DNA of 64,000 nt from assembly GCF_031157315.1 (NCBI RefSeq), contig NZ_JAVIFU010000013.1, positions 62,001 to 126,000 on the forward strand. The letters run 5' to 3'. This document shows, piece after piece, positions 54,177 through 63,605 of this stretch; position 1 is the stretch's first letter, and every line of letters begins with the position of its first letter. A program made the position numbers and the translations under genes. The notes below the pieces were generated by a model. It was not told the origin of the DNA. It made no database searches and worked only from the letters and a program-made list of their open reading frames with translations. Source of the DNA: Paenibacillus sp. LHD-38 (lineage in GTDB: Bacteria > Bacillota > Bacilli > Paenibacillales > Paenibacillaceae).

Positions 54177-55274
54177 TTAATAAACGGGATATCCGGAGAC
54201 GCAAATATCTTCGCCTGCCATTTCTACACTCACACGTTCCAATTGAACGGCATCTGCCATTTTCTCAAAACCAGCAAAAGTGAAAGCGCCTGGCGCGTCA
54301 ACTCCGCCAATAATTTTTGCTGCGTAATAAAGAACGATTTTATCGATTAGACCCGCTTCCAGCATTGCACCGTTTAGTTGTCCCCCGCCCTCAAGCAAGA
54401 TCGAACCGATCTCAAGCTCACCTAGCTTTTTCATACCGGCAATAAGATCAACCTTCTCATCAGACCCGCAAGTCACGACTTCAATGCCCGCTGCTTCCAA
54501 AGCATGTCGGCGATCTTCACTTGCTTGGCCAGAGGTCAAAACGATGGTACGAACGGAGCGATCGACTACTACCCGAGCATCCAATGGCAGCCGCAGTGTA
54601 GAGTCCACAATTATGCGCACGGGATCAATAGCCGGGACTGCTGCTCTCGTATTTAAGAGCGGATCATCTGCGAGCACAGTACCGATACCAACCATAATGG
54701 CCTCATGCTGATGACGCAGCGTATGAACCTGTTCCCGAGCAGCCGTCCCCGTCACCCAGCGGCTATCGCCAGTTCGAGATGCTATTTTCCCATCAAGTGT
54801 GCTTGCAGTCTTAAGGGTTACAAAAGGAAGACGCGTCGTAATGTACTTATTGAATTTCTCGTTAAGCTGCTGAGACCGCTGCTCGAGCACCCCTACCGTA
54901 ACGTCGATGCCTTCTTCACGAAGCCTTGCAATTCCTCTGCCGGATACCTCTGGGTTCGGATCGCCGCTTGCGACTACAACCCTCGCAGCTTTTGCATCGA
55001 TAATGCGCTCACAGCATGGCGGCGTTTTACCGAAATGACTGCAGGGCTCAAGTGTCACATAAACAGTTGCGCCTTCCGCCTCAGCGCCTGCCATTTGCAG
55101 GGCATGCACTTCGGCATGACCTGTGCCGCGTTTCAGATGCGTTCCAATTCCGATAATTCGTCCATCCTTCACCACAACACAACCGACGACCGGATTAATT
55201 CCGGTTTGACCAGAAGACTTTGAAGCCATCTCTAGCGCTAACCCCATGTAATACTCATCATTTAAAATGTCCAT
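54177..55274 (-). CDS. ribD: Riboflavin biosynthesis deaminase/reductase RibD
   Basis: 365 residues from the ATG at 55274 (MDILNDEYYMGLALEMA). N-terminal deaminase with HAEVHAL and PCSHFGKTPPCC (zinc ligands); C-terminal reductase with TLKTASTLDGKIAS, DPVRIIVDS and ILLEGGGQLNGA. First gene after the FMN riboswitch; its SD region AGGGGTG is the 3' arm of the expression-platform hairpin. Confidence 0.96.
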   Translation of the reverse strand: MDILNDEYYMGLALEMASKSSGQTGINPVVGCVVVKDGRIIGIGTHLKRGTGHAEVHALQMAGAEAEGATVYVTLEPCSHFGKTPPCCERIIDAKAARVVVASGDPNPEVSGRGIARLREEGIDVTVGVLEQRSQQLNEKFNKYITTRLPFVTLKTASTLDGKIASRTGDSRWVTGTAAREQVHTLRHQHEAIMVGIGTVLADDPLLNTRAAVPAIDPVRIIVDSTLRLPLDARVVVDRSVRTIVLTSGQASEDRRHALEAAGIEVVTCGSDEKVDLIAGMKKLGELEIGSILLEGGGQLNGAMLEAGLIDKIVLYYAAKIIGGVDAPGAFTFAGFEKMADAVQLERVSVEMAGEDICVSGYPVY

Positions 55275-55279
55275 GAACA

Positions 55280-55317
55280 ACAAAACACCCCTATCGGCAA
55301 ACAATCCGACAGGGGTG
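55280..55317 (-). terminator. Expression-platform hairpin of the FMN riboswitch
   Basis: CACCCCTGTCGG / CCGATAGGGGTG stem (12 bp with one A·T-rich edge) with an 8-nt loop, followed by TTTTGTTG on the minus strand. The 3' arm includes AGGGGTG, the only SD-like sequence before ribD, so the hairpin could act by termination, by SD masking, or both. Confidence 0.8.
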
Positions 55318-55502
55318 ATGAAAGACAAACTGAGAACTACGACAAAACCGATCGACGTTGTCGGCTTTAATGGCCGAATAATCGTAAACCGCAAAAGCTG
55401 CGATAACGGTTTGTAAAATACGCTAAAAAAACAAACCAACTCTACATGTGAAATAAAACACACACGCAAACAAGCGGAATGTTATAGCTGTCGAAGCATC
55501 CC

Positions 55503-55702
55503 CTTCTCCCATCCAGACTGTACTGTCGGTCCCGGATTTTCACCAGGTCCACCGTTCTAATTAGCTTCTATCGAAATTATCCGAATAAAAAGCTGCTTAG
55601 ACCGGGTCACGGACTGACGAGCATCACAGGAGTTCGGTTATCCGATGCTCCTGTGTTTACTCGATCACCGCCGGTTAGGAATTTCACCTGACCCCGAAGG
55701 AA
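55503..55702 (-). promoter_or_regulatory. FMN riboswitch (RFN element)
   Basis: Minus strand shows the conserved RFN blocks in order: TTCGGGGTCAGGTGAAATTC, CCTAACCGGCGGTGAT, AGTCCGTGACCC, GGTGGACCTGGTGAAAATCC, GGGACCGACAGTACAGTC and TGGATGGGAGAAGG. A -10-like TATAAT (55723-55718) lies just upstream. Controls ribD-ribE-(ribBA-ribH). The 55318-55502 stretch between aptamer and hairpin is linker with nothing else recognised. Confidence 0.97.
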
Positions 55703-55738
55703 AGCTGCACTTACATAATTATAGTTAGTATATTAACA

Positions 55739-56170
55739 CTAAATCGTTTCAACTTCAACCTTTTCCATTTTGTCTCCGCCTTTGAAAGCATCAACAAACT
55801 CCATACCCTTAGAAACCTTACCGAAAACCGTGTGACCGCCATCCAAATGCGGCTGTGGAGCGTAACCGATATAAAATTGGCTGCCGCCTGTGTTACGGCC
55901 GGCATGTGCCATTGCAAGCGTACCGCGCTCATGCTTGTTAGGGTTGATTTCGCAATTGATTGTGTAACCAGGACCGCCTGTACCATTTCCTTTTGGACAG
56001 CCGCCTTGTGCAACGAAGCCCGGGATTACGCGGTGAAATGTAAGACCGTTGTAGAAACCTTCGCTAGCAAGTTTTTCAAAGTTTGCTACTGTGTTCGGAG
56101 CGTCTTGATCAAATAGATCAATTAGAACCTCTCCGCCGTTTGCTAATGTAATTTTTGCTTGTTTTGCCAT
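55739..56170 (-). CDS. ppiB: Peptidyl-prolyl cis-trans isomerase, cyclophilin type
   Basis: Cytosolic PPIase of 143 residues, no signal peptide. [15 protein letters not shown] (catalytic Arg, Phe, Gln), [26 protein letters not shown] and [11 protein letters not shown]. Between lysA and the rib operon as in B. subtilis. Confidence 0.96.
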   Translation of the reverse strand: MAKQAKITLANGGEVLIDLFDQDAPNTVANFEKLASEGFYNGLTFHRVIPGFVAQGGCPKGNGTGGPGYTINCEINPNKHERGTLAMAHAGRNTGGSQFYIGYAPQPHLDGGHTVFGKVSKGMEFVDAFKGGDKMEKVEVETI

Positions 56171-56223
56171 TGCTGCATCTACCTTTCTTTTATCCGAATA
56201 AGACTACGTTACCAATTTCGCCC

Positions 56224-57555
56224 TTATTTCGCAAGCGATGATTTTTGAAGTCTAGCCGGAATGACGTCATTGCATACGATATTTTCAAGCGACTCACGTT
56301 TAACCGCTAGGTCTGCTTGACCATCTTTAACGAAAACGACAGCCGGACGACGAATACGGTTATAGTTACTCGCCATTGCATAATTATAAGCACCTGTACA
56401 GAAAACAGCAAGCAGGTCACCATTTTCAGCTTTAGGCAATTCCAAGTCCCAAATCAGCATATCACCGCTCTCGCAGCATTTGCCGGCAATCGAAACCGTT
56501 TCTTCAGCAGCGTCATTTGCACGATTTGCAAGTACTGCTTCATATTTGGACTGGTAAAGGGCTGGGCGAGGGTTGTCCGTCATACCGCCGTCAACCGCAA
56601 TGTATTTACGTACGCCAGGGATATGTTTGCTTGTGCCTACCGTATACAAAGTCGTTCCTGCATCGCCAACCATACTGCGGCCTGGCTCTACCCAAATCTC
56701 AGGCAGCGGGAACTCAGCGTTTGTGAAGTTTGTAATAATCGCTCCTGTAATTGCTGCTACATATTCGCTTATTGGAAGCGGAGTATCGCCTTCCACGTAA
56801 CGAATACCGAAGCCACCGCCAAGATTGATTACCTTAAATGTAAGTCCAAGCTCGTTACGGATTGCAACCGCGAAATCAGCAACTTTATCAACCGCCATAC
56901 GGAAGCCCTCAACTTCGAAAATTTGCGAGCCGATATGGGAATGAACGCCCAAAATAACTAGGTTAGGCAAAGCAAGAGCTTCTTGAATCGCTTGTTTCGC
57001 AGCACCGTTTCCAAGGTCAAAGCCGAACTTGGAATCTTGTTGGCCCGTAGAAATATAATCATGGGTATGTGCTTCTACACCTGGAGTAATACGCAGCAAG
57101 ATGTTTACTTTCTTGCCTTTATCGCCAGCTAGTGCGTTCAACAGCTGGAGCTCCATAAAGTTATCGACTACGAAACAGCCGATTCCAGCGTCAAGCGCCA
57201 TATTGATTTCTTCAGGTGTTTTGTTGTTTCCGTGGAAGTGGATACGCTCTGCCGGAAATCCAGCTTGCATAGCCGTATAGAGCTCGCCATCAGACACAAC
57301 ATCAAGAGATAACCCTTCTTGCTCGGCAATTGCGCACATAGCCATTACGCTGAATGCTTTGCTTGCATAGGCAACTTGAAATCTTAAACCAGAAACTTTG
57401 AAAGCCTCGACATACTCGCTCGCGCGTTGACGCACTAGAGCCTCATCCACAATATATAGTGGCGTACCAAACTCCGCAGCCAAATCAGCTACATCGCAAC
57501 CGCCAATTTCCAAATGACCTTTTTCGTTAATTTTACTAGTTCCATGCAGGTACAT
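56224..57555 (-). CDS. lysA: Diaminopimelate decarboxylase LysA
   Basis: PLP-dependent final step of lysine synthesis. 443 residues: VAYASKAFSV (PLP Lys), HGNNKTPEEI, GVHSHIGSQIF, NLGGGFGIRY, EPGRSMVGDAG and KCCESGDML (active-site Cys). GAGGGG before the ATG. Next to spoVAF as in B. subtilis. Confidence 0.96.
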   Translation of the reverse strand: MYLHGTSKINEKGHLEIGGCDVADLAAEFGTPLYIVDEALVRQRASEYVEAFKVSGLRFQVAYASKAFSVMAMCAIAEQEGLSLDVVSDGELYTAMQAGFPAERIHFHGNNKTPEEINMALDAGIGCFVVDNFMELQLLNALAGDKGKKVNILLRITPGVEAHTHDYISTGQQDSKFGFDLGNGAAKQAIQEALALPNLVILGVHSHIGSQIFEVEGFRMAVDKVADFAVAIRNELGLTFKVINLGGGFGIRYVEGDTPLPISEYVAAITGAIITNFTNAEFPLPEIWVEPGRSMVGDAGTTLYTVGTSKHIPGVRKYIAVDGGMTDNPRPALYQSKYEAVLANRANDAAEETVSIAGKCCESGDMLIWDLELPKAENGDLLAVFCTGAYNYAMASNYNRIRRPAVVFVKDGQADLAVKRESLENIVCNDVIPARLQKSSLAK

Positions 57556-57685
57556 ATTTTCCCCTCAGCTTTCTTCTAACTGCAAGCAGGTAGAATGGAT
57601 AGAATTTGCATCAATAGAACCAGTATAACGCAATTTCCCCGCCCTGCGTAATGGATAAATCAACATTTCATTTGCATTTTATGAA

Positions 57686-59341
57686 TCACTCTGTTTTGGG
57701 CATCTTATCGCGCTGCTGCGGCCTCAAGTTATTTGGACGGGTTCGGTTGTACAAAACGGGCTGGCGGACCATGATGCTCCAAACCGCTCTCACATCAAAT
57801 GGTATAATTGGCCACATATAGGGACGATTGAAGGAACGTTCCATAGTAAGCATCAGCATAATGGCTGTCGTTGCTATGACGAAGCCAGGCACGCTGAAGG
57901 CGGCCACCGAAATGATGAGCACCAATCGAACAATTCGGTTTGCGAGCCCAAGCTCGTAGCTGGGCGTTGCAAACATGCCAATCGCCGCAACAGCCATATA
58001 CAAGATGACTTCATTCACGAAAATTCCGGTTTGGACCGCAATATCACCAATTAGAATCGCAGCAACGAGTGACATCGCCGTTGCGAGCGAAGTTGGGGTA
58101 TGTACGGATGCCATCCGCAGTAAATCCACTCCGATCTCGGCAAGCAGGAACTGGACGACTAACGGCAGTTTTGCCGTTTTATTCGGACCTAAAAATTCTA
58201 GCGCCGGCGGCTTCAATTCAGGATGCATTACAAATAACAGCCATAGCGGCAGCATGAACAAGGAGGCAAAAATACCAATAAATCGCACCCAGCGTAAATA
58301 AGTACCGATAAATGGCGTTTGCCGGTTCTCCTCTGCATGCTGCATAAGATCTGAATAGGTAGTCGGTAGGGTCATAACGCTTGGCGAAGTATCAACGAAT
58401 ACCGCGACGTACCCCTCAAGTAAGTGTGCGGCAACCGTATCGGGTCTTTCCGAGTAACGGACGAGCGGGAACGGACTCCAACCCCGCTTAACGGTTGACT
58501 CTTCGAGCTGCTTATCCGCTAGCGGCAAGCCATCGATCTTCACCATCGAAATTTTATCTTTAATCGATTTGAGCAGCTCTTTATCAACGATATCATCGAT
58601 ATAAGCTATACAAACATCCGTTTGCGTCCGCTCGCCCACACGAACGATCTCGTAACGCAGCTGCGGATCGCGGAGCCGTCTCCGAACGAGCGATACATTT
58701 ACCATTAACGTTTCCACAAAGCCGTCTCTGCTGCCGCGTACGACTTTCTCCAGTGACGGTTCCTCTGGTCCGCGCGCAGGAAAAGCCTTAGCATCAATCA
58801 TTACTACGCTCGACTCGCCGTCGATAAACAACGCGGTTCCGCCGGATAACACGCCCGTCAGCATATTATTCCAATTATCTTCTTTTGTTACCTGAGCAGC
58901 TGGAACGTACAAGTCTAAAAAAGAATGGAACGCATGAGCCGAAAGATCTTCCGGCTGCAGGAATGTCAAACGCTTGAGCACCTCGGTCAGCAGCGTATCC
59001 TTGACCAAACCATTCATGCATAACATAGCTGTTCGCCGCTCACCGAATGTCATTTCTCTCACGACGACATCGAAGCTCGTTTTATAACCGATCTCATGTT
59101 CCAATCGCGCCAGCACTTCGTCTAAATCAGATGGAATCGGTTCTTTGTCCGGCTTTTCATCATTTTTTCTTGTAGATTCGGAAATCGCGCTCCCAATCTT
59201 TTTTCGTTTGTTTGAGTGAACAAATGATGCTTCATCTACCGCAATGCCCGATTCCTCCTGCTGCTGCTCCGGAATATTTAAAATGGGAGGCACGATGTGC
59301 CGATCCTTTCCCTGTCCTTCGGAATTCTGATTATCCTTCAT
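57686..59341 (-). CDS. spoVAF: Spore germination protein SpoVAF (GerA family)
   Basis: 551 residues. Long hydrophilic N-terminal part (to about 320), then five or six membrane helices, with the GerA-A-family signatures SLVRRRLRDPQLRYE, GYVAVFVDTSPSVMTLP and AEIGVDLLRMASVHTPTSLA. SD GGACGAGGTG. It follows spoVAB directly; spoVAC, AD and AE that normally intervene are missing here. Confidence 0.92.
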   Translation of the reverse strand: MKDNQNSEGQGKDRHIVPPILNIPEQQQEESGIAVDEASFVHSNKRKKIGSAISESTRKNDEKPDKEPIPSDLDEVLARLEHEIGYKTSFDVVVREMTFGERRTAMLCMNGLVKDTLLTEVLKRLTFLQPEDLSAHAFHSFLDLYVPAAQVTKEDNWNNMLTGVLSGGTALFIDGESSVVMIDAKAFPARGPEEPSLEKVVRGSRDGFVETLMVNVSLVRRRLRDPQLRYEIVRVGERTQTDVCIAYIDDIVDKELLKSIKDKISMVKIDGLPLADKQLEESTVKRGWSPFPLVRYSERPDTVAAHLLEGYVAVFVDTSPSVMTLPTTYSDLMQHAEENRQTPFIGTYLRWVRFIGIFASLFMLPLWLLFVMHPELKPPALEFLGPNKTAKLPLVVQFLLAEIGVDLLRMASVHTPTSLATAMSLVAAILIGDIAVQTGIFVNEVILYMAVAAIGMFATPSYELGLANRIVRLVLIISVAAFSVPGFVIATTAIMLMLTMERSFNRPYMWPIIPFDVRAVWSIMVRQPVLYNRTRPNNLRPQQRDKMPKTE

Positions 59342-59366
59342 TCGCCTTCACCTCGTCCTTTATGTA

Positions 59367-59795
59367 TCACCATTGAAATACAAGCCAATCAAACAAAGAG
59401 CCTAATGTTTTCCCAAGTACCATAGCCATAACTAGCGCGACCATGTAATCAGATAAATTCATTCTTTTTGCCAAAATGGGAAGTACGTTCATTACCTCTG
59501 TCAAAGCTGCCGCAAGCATCCCAACAAATATCCCGTCAAACAGCCCTGCTGTGCTCAAAAATAAACCTGAAGGCAATGACAGCTTCCAATTCATGAAATC
59601 GGCAAACGTCCAATACAATGATCCGCAAATGACGGCTGTCTCGAACCACACTGACATGCGATATGCATTCGCAATCTGAGCAAGCCGAGGAATAAGATCA
59701 AGAACAATAAGCAAGGCGACCAATCCGCTTCCTACAGCAAGGCCGCCCGCCAGCCCAAGCAGTGCAACAAAAATATTAGCAAGCGCGCTAATCAT
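59367..59795 (-). CDS. spoVAB: Stage V sporulation protein AB
   Basis: 142 residues, four to five membrane helices (LGLAGGLAVGSGLVALLIVL first). The ATG at 59795 overlaps the spoVAA stop, with AAAGGA 8 nt upstream. The SpoVA set moves dipicolinic acid into and out of the spore. Confidence 0.9.
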   Translation of the reverse strand: MISALANIFVALLGLAGGLAVGSGLVALLIVLDLIPRLAQIANAYRMSVWFETAVICGSLYWTFADFMNWKLSLPSGLFLSTAGLFDGIFVGMLAAALTEVMNVLPILAKRMNLSDYMVALVMAMVLGKTLGSLFDWLVFQW

Positions 59796-60438
59796 GCTCT
59801 TTATCCTTTGTCTGGTCGTAATCCGATTTTTTGCGCATTTCATCGGCAATGACATATGCATTTACATTTTCTTGATACATATAAAGCTCTACCTCAAGCG
59901 GATTCGGTTCCTCATTGAATCTTTTCCGGAAGATGTGGTTAAAGAACAACACCATTCCAAGCCCTATCCCAAGCGAATAAGGAATTTGAAACCAAAGCGG
60001 ATGATCCGTTCGTTTACCGGTAATCAGCTCGACAATGCGTATATGAACCTCCTTCATGCTGACATCTGTATGAAAGTTCATGATCGCGAGGCCAGCTCCG
60101 AAAAAAAGCAGAAGCCAAGCTAGAATAAGGATAGGAATCCGTGGCTTTACCGGTTTTTCCGCTATCATCACTAGCACCTGAGGGTCTCCATAGGCTTCGA
60201 CAGTTATTCCTGGCTCAAGCTCGCGAATAGCTTTGACGATCTGCAGCAAATCGATCACGACGCGATTGCCGTCCGCTTTCTTATGCTCGTAAAGCACAAG
60301 TGACTTCAATTTTTTTTCGAGATTATCGTCCTTAGCCAGAAGCCTGGCTGCCTGACCTAAAGTGACCTGCTGATTTGGTTTCGTGTAGATTCGTTTTTTT
60401 AGACGCAGATAGAGGACCGAATGGTTTGGTATTGCCAT
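59788..60438 (-). CDS. spoVAA: Stage V sporulation protein AA
   Basis: 216 residues: N-terminal soluble domain (to about residue 100, LRLKKRIYTKPNQQVTLGQA), then two membrane helices (about 105-122 and 153-172) and a charged tail. First gene of spoVAA-AB-AF, downstream of a sigma-G-like promoter. Confidence 0.92.
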   Translation of the reverse strand: MAIPNHSVLYLRLKKRIYTKPNQQVTLGQAARLLAKDDNLEKKLKSLVLYEHKKADGNRVVIDLLQIVKAIRELEPGITVEAYGDPQVLVMIAEKPVKPRIPILILAWLLLFFGAGLAIMNFHTDVSMKEVHIRIVELITGKRTDHPLWFQIPYSLGIGLGMVLFFNHIFRKRFNEEPNPLEVELYMYQENVNAYVIADEMRKKSDYDQTKDKEHD

Positions 60439-60483
60439 CTGTCAGCTTCCCTTCTGCTTAAACTTTGGAGTATGTTTCCCTTT

Positions 60484-60511
60484 TAGTATGAGAAAAGGAC
60501 GATTCGGATAC
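60484..60511 (-). promoter_or_regulatory. Candidate sigma-G promoter of the spoVA genes
   Basis: Minus strand -10 CATACTA (60490-60484), an exact CATnnTA match, with -35-like GTATC (60511-60507) 16 nt upstream. The spacer is slightly short and the -35 imperfect. B. subtilis spoVA is sigma-G dependent. Confidence 0.5.
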
Positions 60512-60534
60512 TCATTCAAAATGAGGTAAAAAAT

Positions 60535-60572
60535 AGAAAAAACCAAATCGCCTTAAAGGGCGATTTGGTCTT
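60535..60572 (-). terminator. Terminator of the spoIIA operon, overlapping the sigF stop
   Basis: ACCAAATCGCC / GGCGATTTGGT stem (11 bp) on the minus strand followed by TTTTTT. The 5' arm includes the last codons of sigF. Confidence 0.88.
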
Positions 60573-61308
60573 TTATGGACTGTAATATTTTTTTCTCGAG
60601 ACGTGAAACCTGAACCTGTGATATTCCCAGCCTGCTAGCCACCTCGGATTGCGTTTTGTCGCGGTAATAACGTAAGTATACGATTAATCTCTCGCGTTCG
60701 CTTAGACCTTCTATGGCTTCAACAAGCGCAAGCTTGTCAAACCATCGATCTTGGGATTCATCCGCTATTTGATCCATTAATGTGATGGGATCGCCGTCAT
60801 TCTCAAACACAGTTTCGTGTATTGAAGTTGGCGGTTTATTTGCTTCTTGGGCGAAAACGACATCCTCAGGTGTAATACCCAGCCGCTCCGCAACCTCACT
60901 AATGGTGGGCAAACGACCTAACGTTTTGGAGAGCTCATCCTTCATTTTGCGCACCTTATTGGCGGTTTCTTTGAGGGATCTGCTTACCTTTAACGTACCA
61001 TCATCGCGTAAAAACCGTTGAATTTCCCCAATAATCATGGGAACCGCATACGTGGAAAACTTCACATCATAGGACAAGTCGAATTTGTCTACTGACTTAA
61101 GCAATCCAATGCAGCCGATTTGGAACAAATCCTCGGGCTCATAACCGCGATTGATGAACCGCTGCACGACTGACCAAACTAGCCGTATGTTGCACTGTAC
61201 GAGTGTATCCCTTGCAAGCGTATCGCCGGATTGACTTAACGCAATAAGCCGCTTTACTTCCGCGTCATCCAAATATGGCTGGGCCGTCTGCTTTAGATTG
61301 ACATCCAT
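60553..61308 (-). CDS. sigF: RNA polymerase sigma-F factor
   Basis: First forespore-specific sigma factor. 251 residues from the ATG at 61308 (AGGGG 9 nt upstream). Regions 2 (DLFQIGCIGLLKSVDKFD, FSTYAVPMIIGEIQRFLRDD), 3 and 4 (QSEVASRLGISQVQVSRLEK helix-turn-helix) complete. Held inactive by SpoIIAB. Confidence 0.97.
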   Translation of the reverse strand: MDVNLKQTAQPYLDDAEVKRLIALSQSGDTLARDTLVQCNIRLVWSVVQRFINRGYEPEDLFQIGCIGLLKSVDKFDLSYDVKFSTYAVPMIIGEIQRFLRDDGTLKVSRSLKETANKVRKMKDELSKTLGRLPTISEVAERLGITPEDVVFAQEANKPPTSIHETVFENDGDPITLMDQIADESQDRWFDKLALVEAIEGLSERERLIVYLRYYRDKTQSEVASRLGISQVQVSRLEKKILQSIKDQIAL

Positions 61309-61327
61309 GAGGTTCAACCCCTATACG

Positions 61328-61774
61328 CTAATTGTAAAGCGCTTTTTTCGATTCGATTCGTTTCAGCATGGCTACGCGCGTCCCGCCGTCTATCTTACTT
61401 GAAACTTCAAAACGGTCCATAAAGTTTTCCATTATCGTAAAGCCCATCCCAGAACGCTCAAGCTCAGGCTTCGATGTGTATAGCGGCTGCCGAGCAAGTT
61501 CCAAATCTTCAATGCCACGGCCATTATCCGACACGGTAATCGATACGGAATCACCTTCGATTTGGGCTTCAATTTTAACCTCGCAGGTGGGATCATTCTC
61601 GTAGCCGTGAATAATCGCATTCGTTACGGCTTCGGAAATCGCTGTCTTTAAATCATTCAGCTCCTCGAGCGTCGGATCGAGCTGCGACACAAATGCAGCG
61701 ACTGCAATTCGTGCGAAGGCCTCGTTTTCCGATCGGGCGCTGAAGGAAAGCGTCATTTCATTAGATCCGTTCAT
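61328..61774 (-). CDS. spoIIAB: Anti-sigma F factor SpoIIAB
   Basis: Serine kinase and sigma-F inhibitor. 148 residues with GHKL ATP-binding motifs: [11 protein letters not shown] (N box), SDNGRGIED (G1) and [15 protein letters not shown] (G2). Overlaps spoIIAA by 4 bp; GGAGGTGG upstream. Confidence 0.97.
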   Translation of the reverse strand: MNGSNEMTLSFSARSENEAFARIAVAAFVSQLDPTLEELNDLKTAISEAVTNAIIHGYENDPTCEVKIEAQIEGDSVSITVSDNGRGIEDLELARQPLYTSKPELERSGMGFTIMENFMDRFEVSSKIDGGTRVAMLKRIESKKALYN

Positions 61775-62124
61775 GACACCACCTCCAAACTGGAAATTGC
61801 GTTTCGCTCATTATCATGTATCGTCAAAATCTTGAACAAGCCCGACATTTCGAATAAACGATGAACATTTGGATTCACATCACAGACGACCATCTTGCCA
61901 CCCTTGCTCTTCACCTGCTTATACCGTCCCAAAATGACGCCAAGACCGGAGCTGTCCATAAACTGCAGCTCCTTCAAGCTGAGAATGACATGCTCGCTGC
62001 TCCCCCGGAGAATGGCTTCCTCCATCTTATAACGCACGACATCGGCTGTATGGTGATCCAACTCGCCCCGAAGCCTTACGATCAGCACATTACGGTATTG
62101 CTCCAATTCAGTTTGCAGACTCAT
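61771..62124 (-). CDS. spoIIAA: Anti-anti-sigma factor SpoIIAA
   Basis: STAS-domain protein that frees sigma-F when unphosphorylated. 117 residues from the ATG at 62124; GAGGAG is 12 nt upstream (an ATG at 62136 touches the SD). The phosphorylated Ser lies in FMDSSGLGV. Confidence 0.96.
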   Translation of the reverse strand: MSLQTELEQYRNVLIVRLRGELDHHTADVVRYKMEEAILRGSSEHVILSLKELQFMDSSGLGVILGRYKQVKSKGGKMVVCDVNPNVHRLFEMSGLFKILTIHDNERNAISSLEVVS

Positions 62125-62268
62125 TATGCTGTTCATCTCCTCTAGGTTTTTTCAAACATAAGAAAGAATAGGTCAATCCTGTATACCTTCCTTACATTCC
62201 ACCGTGCAACACGGGCTGATCTGCGGTGAGTCAGAATCAGACAGTTACACTTGCCGAGATAGAACTAG

Positions 62269-62298
62269 CAATTCTCCAAATTGATGGCCTTTTCCTGC
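62269..62298 (-). promoter_or_regulatory. Sigma-H promoter of the spoIIA operon
   Basis: Minus strand -35 GCAGGAAAA (62298-62290), 12-nt spacer, -10 GGAGAATTG (62277-62269). Both match the sigma-H consensus RnAGGAwww / RnnGAATww fully apart from the final base. Lies between dacF and spoIIAA, where B. subtilis has its sigma-H promoter. Confidence 0.72.
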
Positions 62299-62385
62299 AT
62301 GCCGACAAAACTAGAAGCATACCGCTAACAGCTGACAAAATGCGAGTTGTTTTCAGCATATATTCGCATGGATTACCGCATTATG

Positions 62386-63588
62386 TTACGAGAATAATCC
62401 CGAGACGGATCGCTTAAGTAATTTCCACCAGCCAGCACGCTCGACCGATAGCGGCGCGTCCACGTCAAATTCTTTAAGCACTTGATTGCCTTGGTAGACT
62501 ACGAGCTTGCCGATTGGCTGACCAAGTTGGACCGGCGCTTTAAGCGGACCGTCGATTTTCAGCTCATACCGAATGTCCTTGGTTTGGCTGCCTTTCTTCA
62601 AAAGCACGCTGTAAGCATGTTTAGCAACGAGCGGCAGCTCAGGTGCCACACCCTTCTCTATTTGCAGTGTCCCCATGGATTCGCCCTCTTTAATAATCGA
62701 GTGATTCATATATTGCGCGAACGTATAATCAAACATTTGGGATACTTCAGCGTTGCGGGTCTTCGTGTCAGGCTCGCCCATTACAACAGCTATAACACGC
62801 ATGTTATCACGCTTGGCAGTTGCCGATAGACAATACTTTGCTTCACTCGTAAAGCCTGTCTTCAAGCCGTCTGCTCCGCTGTAGAACCGCACGAGCTTAT
62901 TCGTATTTACAAGCCAGAAAGGCTTCTCAGACGTTTTACGCAAGTAATCCTGGTAAAGACCTGTATATTTTGTAACCTCGGAATGCTTCAGAAGCTCTCT
63001 AGACATCACGGCGATGTCATGCGCTGACGAGAAATGGTTCGCTACGGGTAATCCGTTTGGATTAACAAACTGTGTATCGTTCATTCCAAGCTGTTGTGCC
63101 CGCTCATTCATCATCGCAACGAATTGCTGCTCTGTACCAGCAAGCTTCTCCGCCATCGCCACGGAAGCATCGTTCCCAGATGCCAAGGCAATACCTTTAA
63201 TCATATCATCTACGGTCATTTCTTCTCCCGGTTCAAGGAAAATTTGCGAGCCGCCCATAGACGCAGCGTATTCACTCGTCTGGACCTTGTCAGAAAGCTT
63301 GATCTTCCCGTCATCCAACGCTTCCATGATCAGCAGCAGCGTCATGATTTTTGTAATGCTCGCCGGCGGCAGCTTATCATGACTATTTTTCTCGTAAATG
63401 ACCGTGCCGCTATCGGCATCCATTAGAATGGCAGATCGCGCAGAAGGCGCCAGATTTGCGTTAGGTGCTTGATTGGAAGGCGCAGGTCCGGGAGCCGGCG
63501 TCGGCTCCACAGCAGCATAAGCAGCTGCTGGCAGCATGAGCGTGAATGCGAGAATAATTAAACATAGCTTGATAGAACGATTTTTCAA
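62386..63588 (-). CDS. dacF: D-alanyl-D-alanine carboxypeptidase DacF (TTG start)
   Basis: Forespore-associated S11 carboxypeptidase. 400 residues from the TTG at 63588, set by AGGAGGAG upstream. Signal peptide to AAYAA (about residue 26), Pro-rich linker, then SITKIM (nucleophile Ser), SGND and KTGFT, with a C-terminal beta domain. Upstream of spoIIAA as in B. subtilis. Confidence 0.94.
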   Translation of the reverse strand: MKNRSIKLCLIILAFTLMLPAAAYAAVEPTPAPGPAPSNQAPNANLAPSARSAILMDADSGTVIYEKNSHDKLPPASITKIMTLLLIMEALDDGKIKLSDKVQTSEYAASMGGSQIFLEPGEEMTVDDMIKGIALASGNDASVAMAEKLAGTEQQFVAMMNERAQQLGMNDTQFVNPNGLPVANHFSSAHDIAVMSRELLKHSEVTKYTGLYQDYLRKTSEKPFWLVNTNKLVRFYSGADGLKTGFTSEAKYCLSATAKRDNMRVIAVVMGEPDTKTRNAEVSQMFDYTFAQYMNHSIIKEGESMGTLQIEKGVAPELPLVAKHAYSVLLKKGSQTKDIRYELKIDGPLKAPVQLGQPIGKLVVYQGNQVLKEFDVDAPLSVERAGWWKLLKRSVSGLFS

Positions 63589-63605
63589 CTAGATCTCCTC
63601 CTGAA

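Noticed and set aside
56317..56961. Plus-strand reading frame of 214 codons opposite lysA
   Set aside because: Cys/Arg/Asn-rich antisense product of a clear lysA; no SD.
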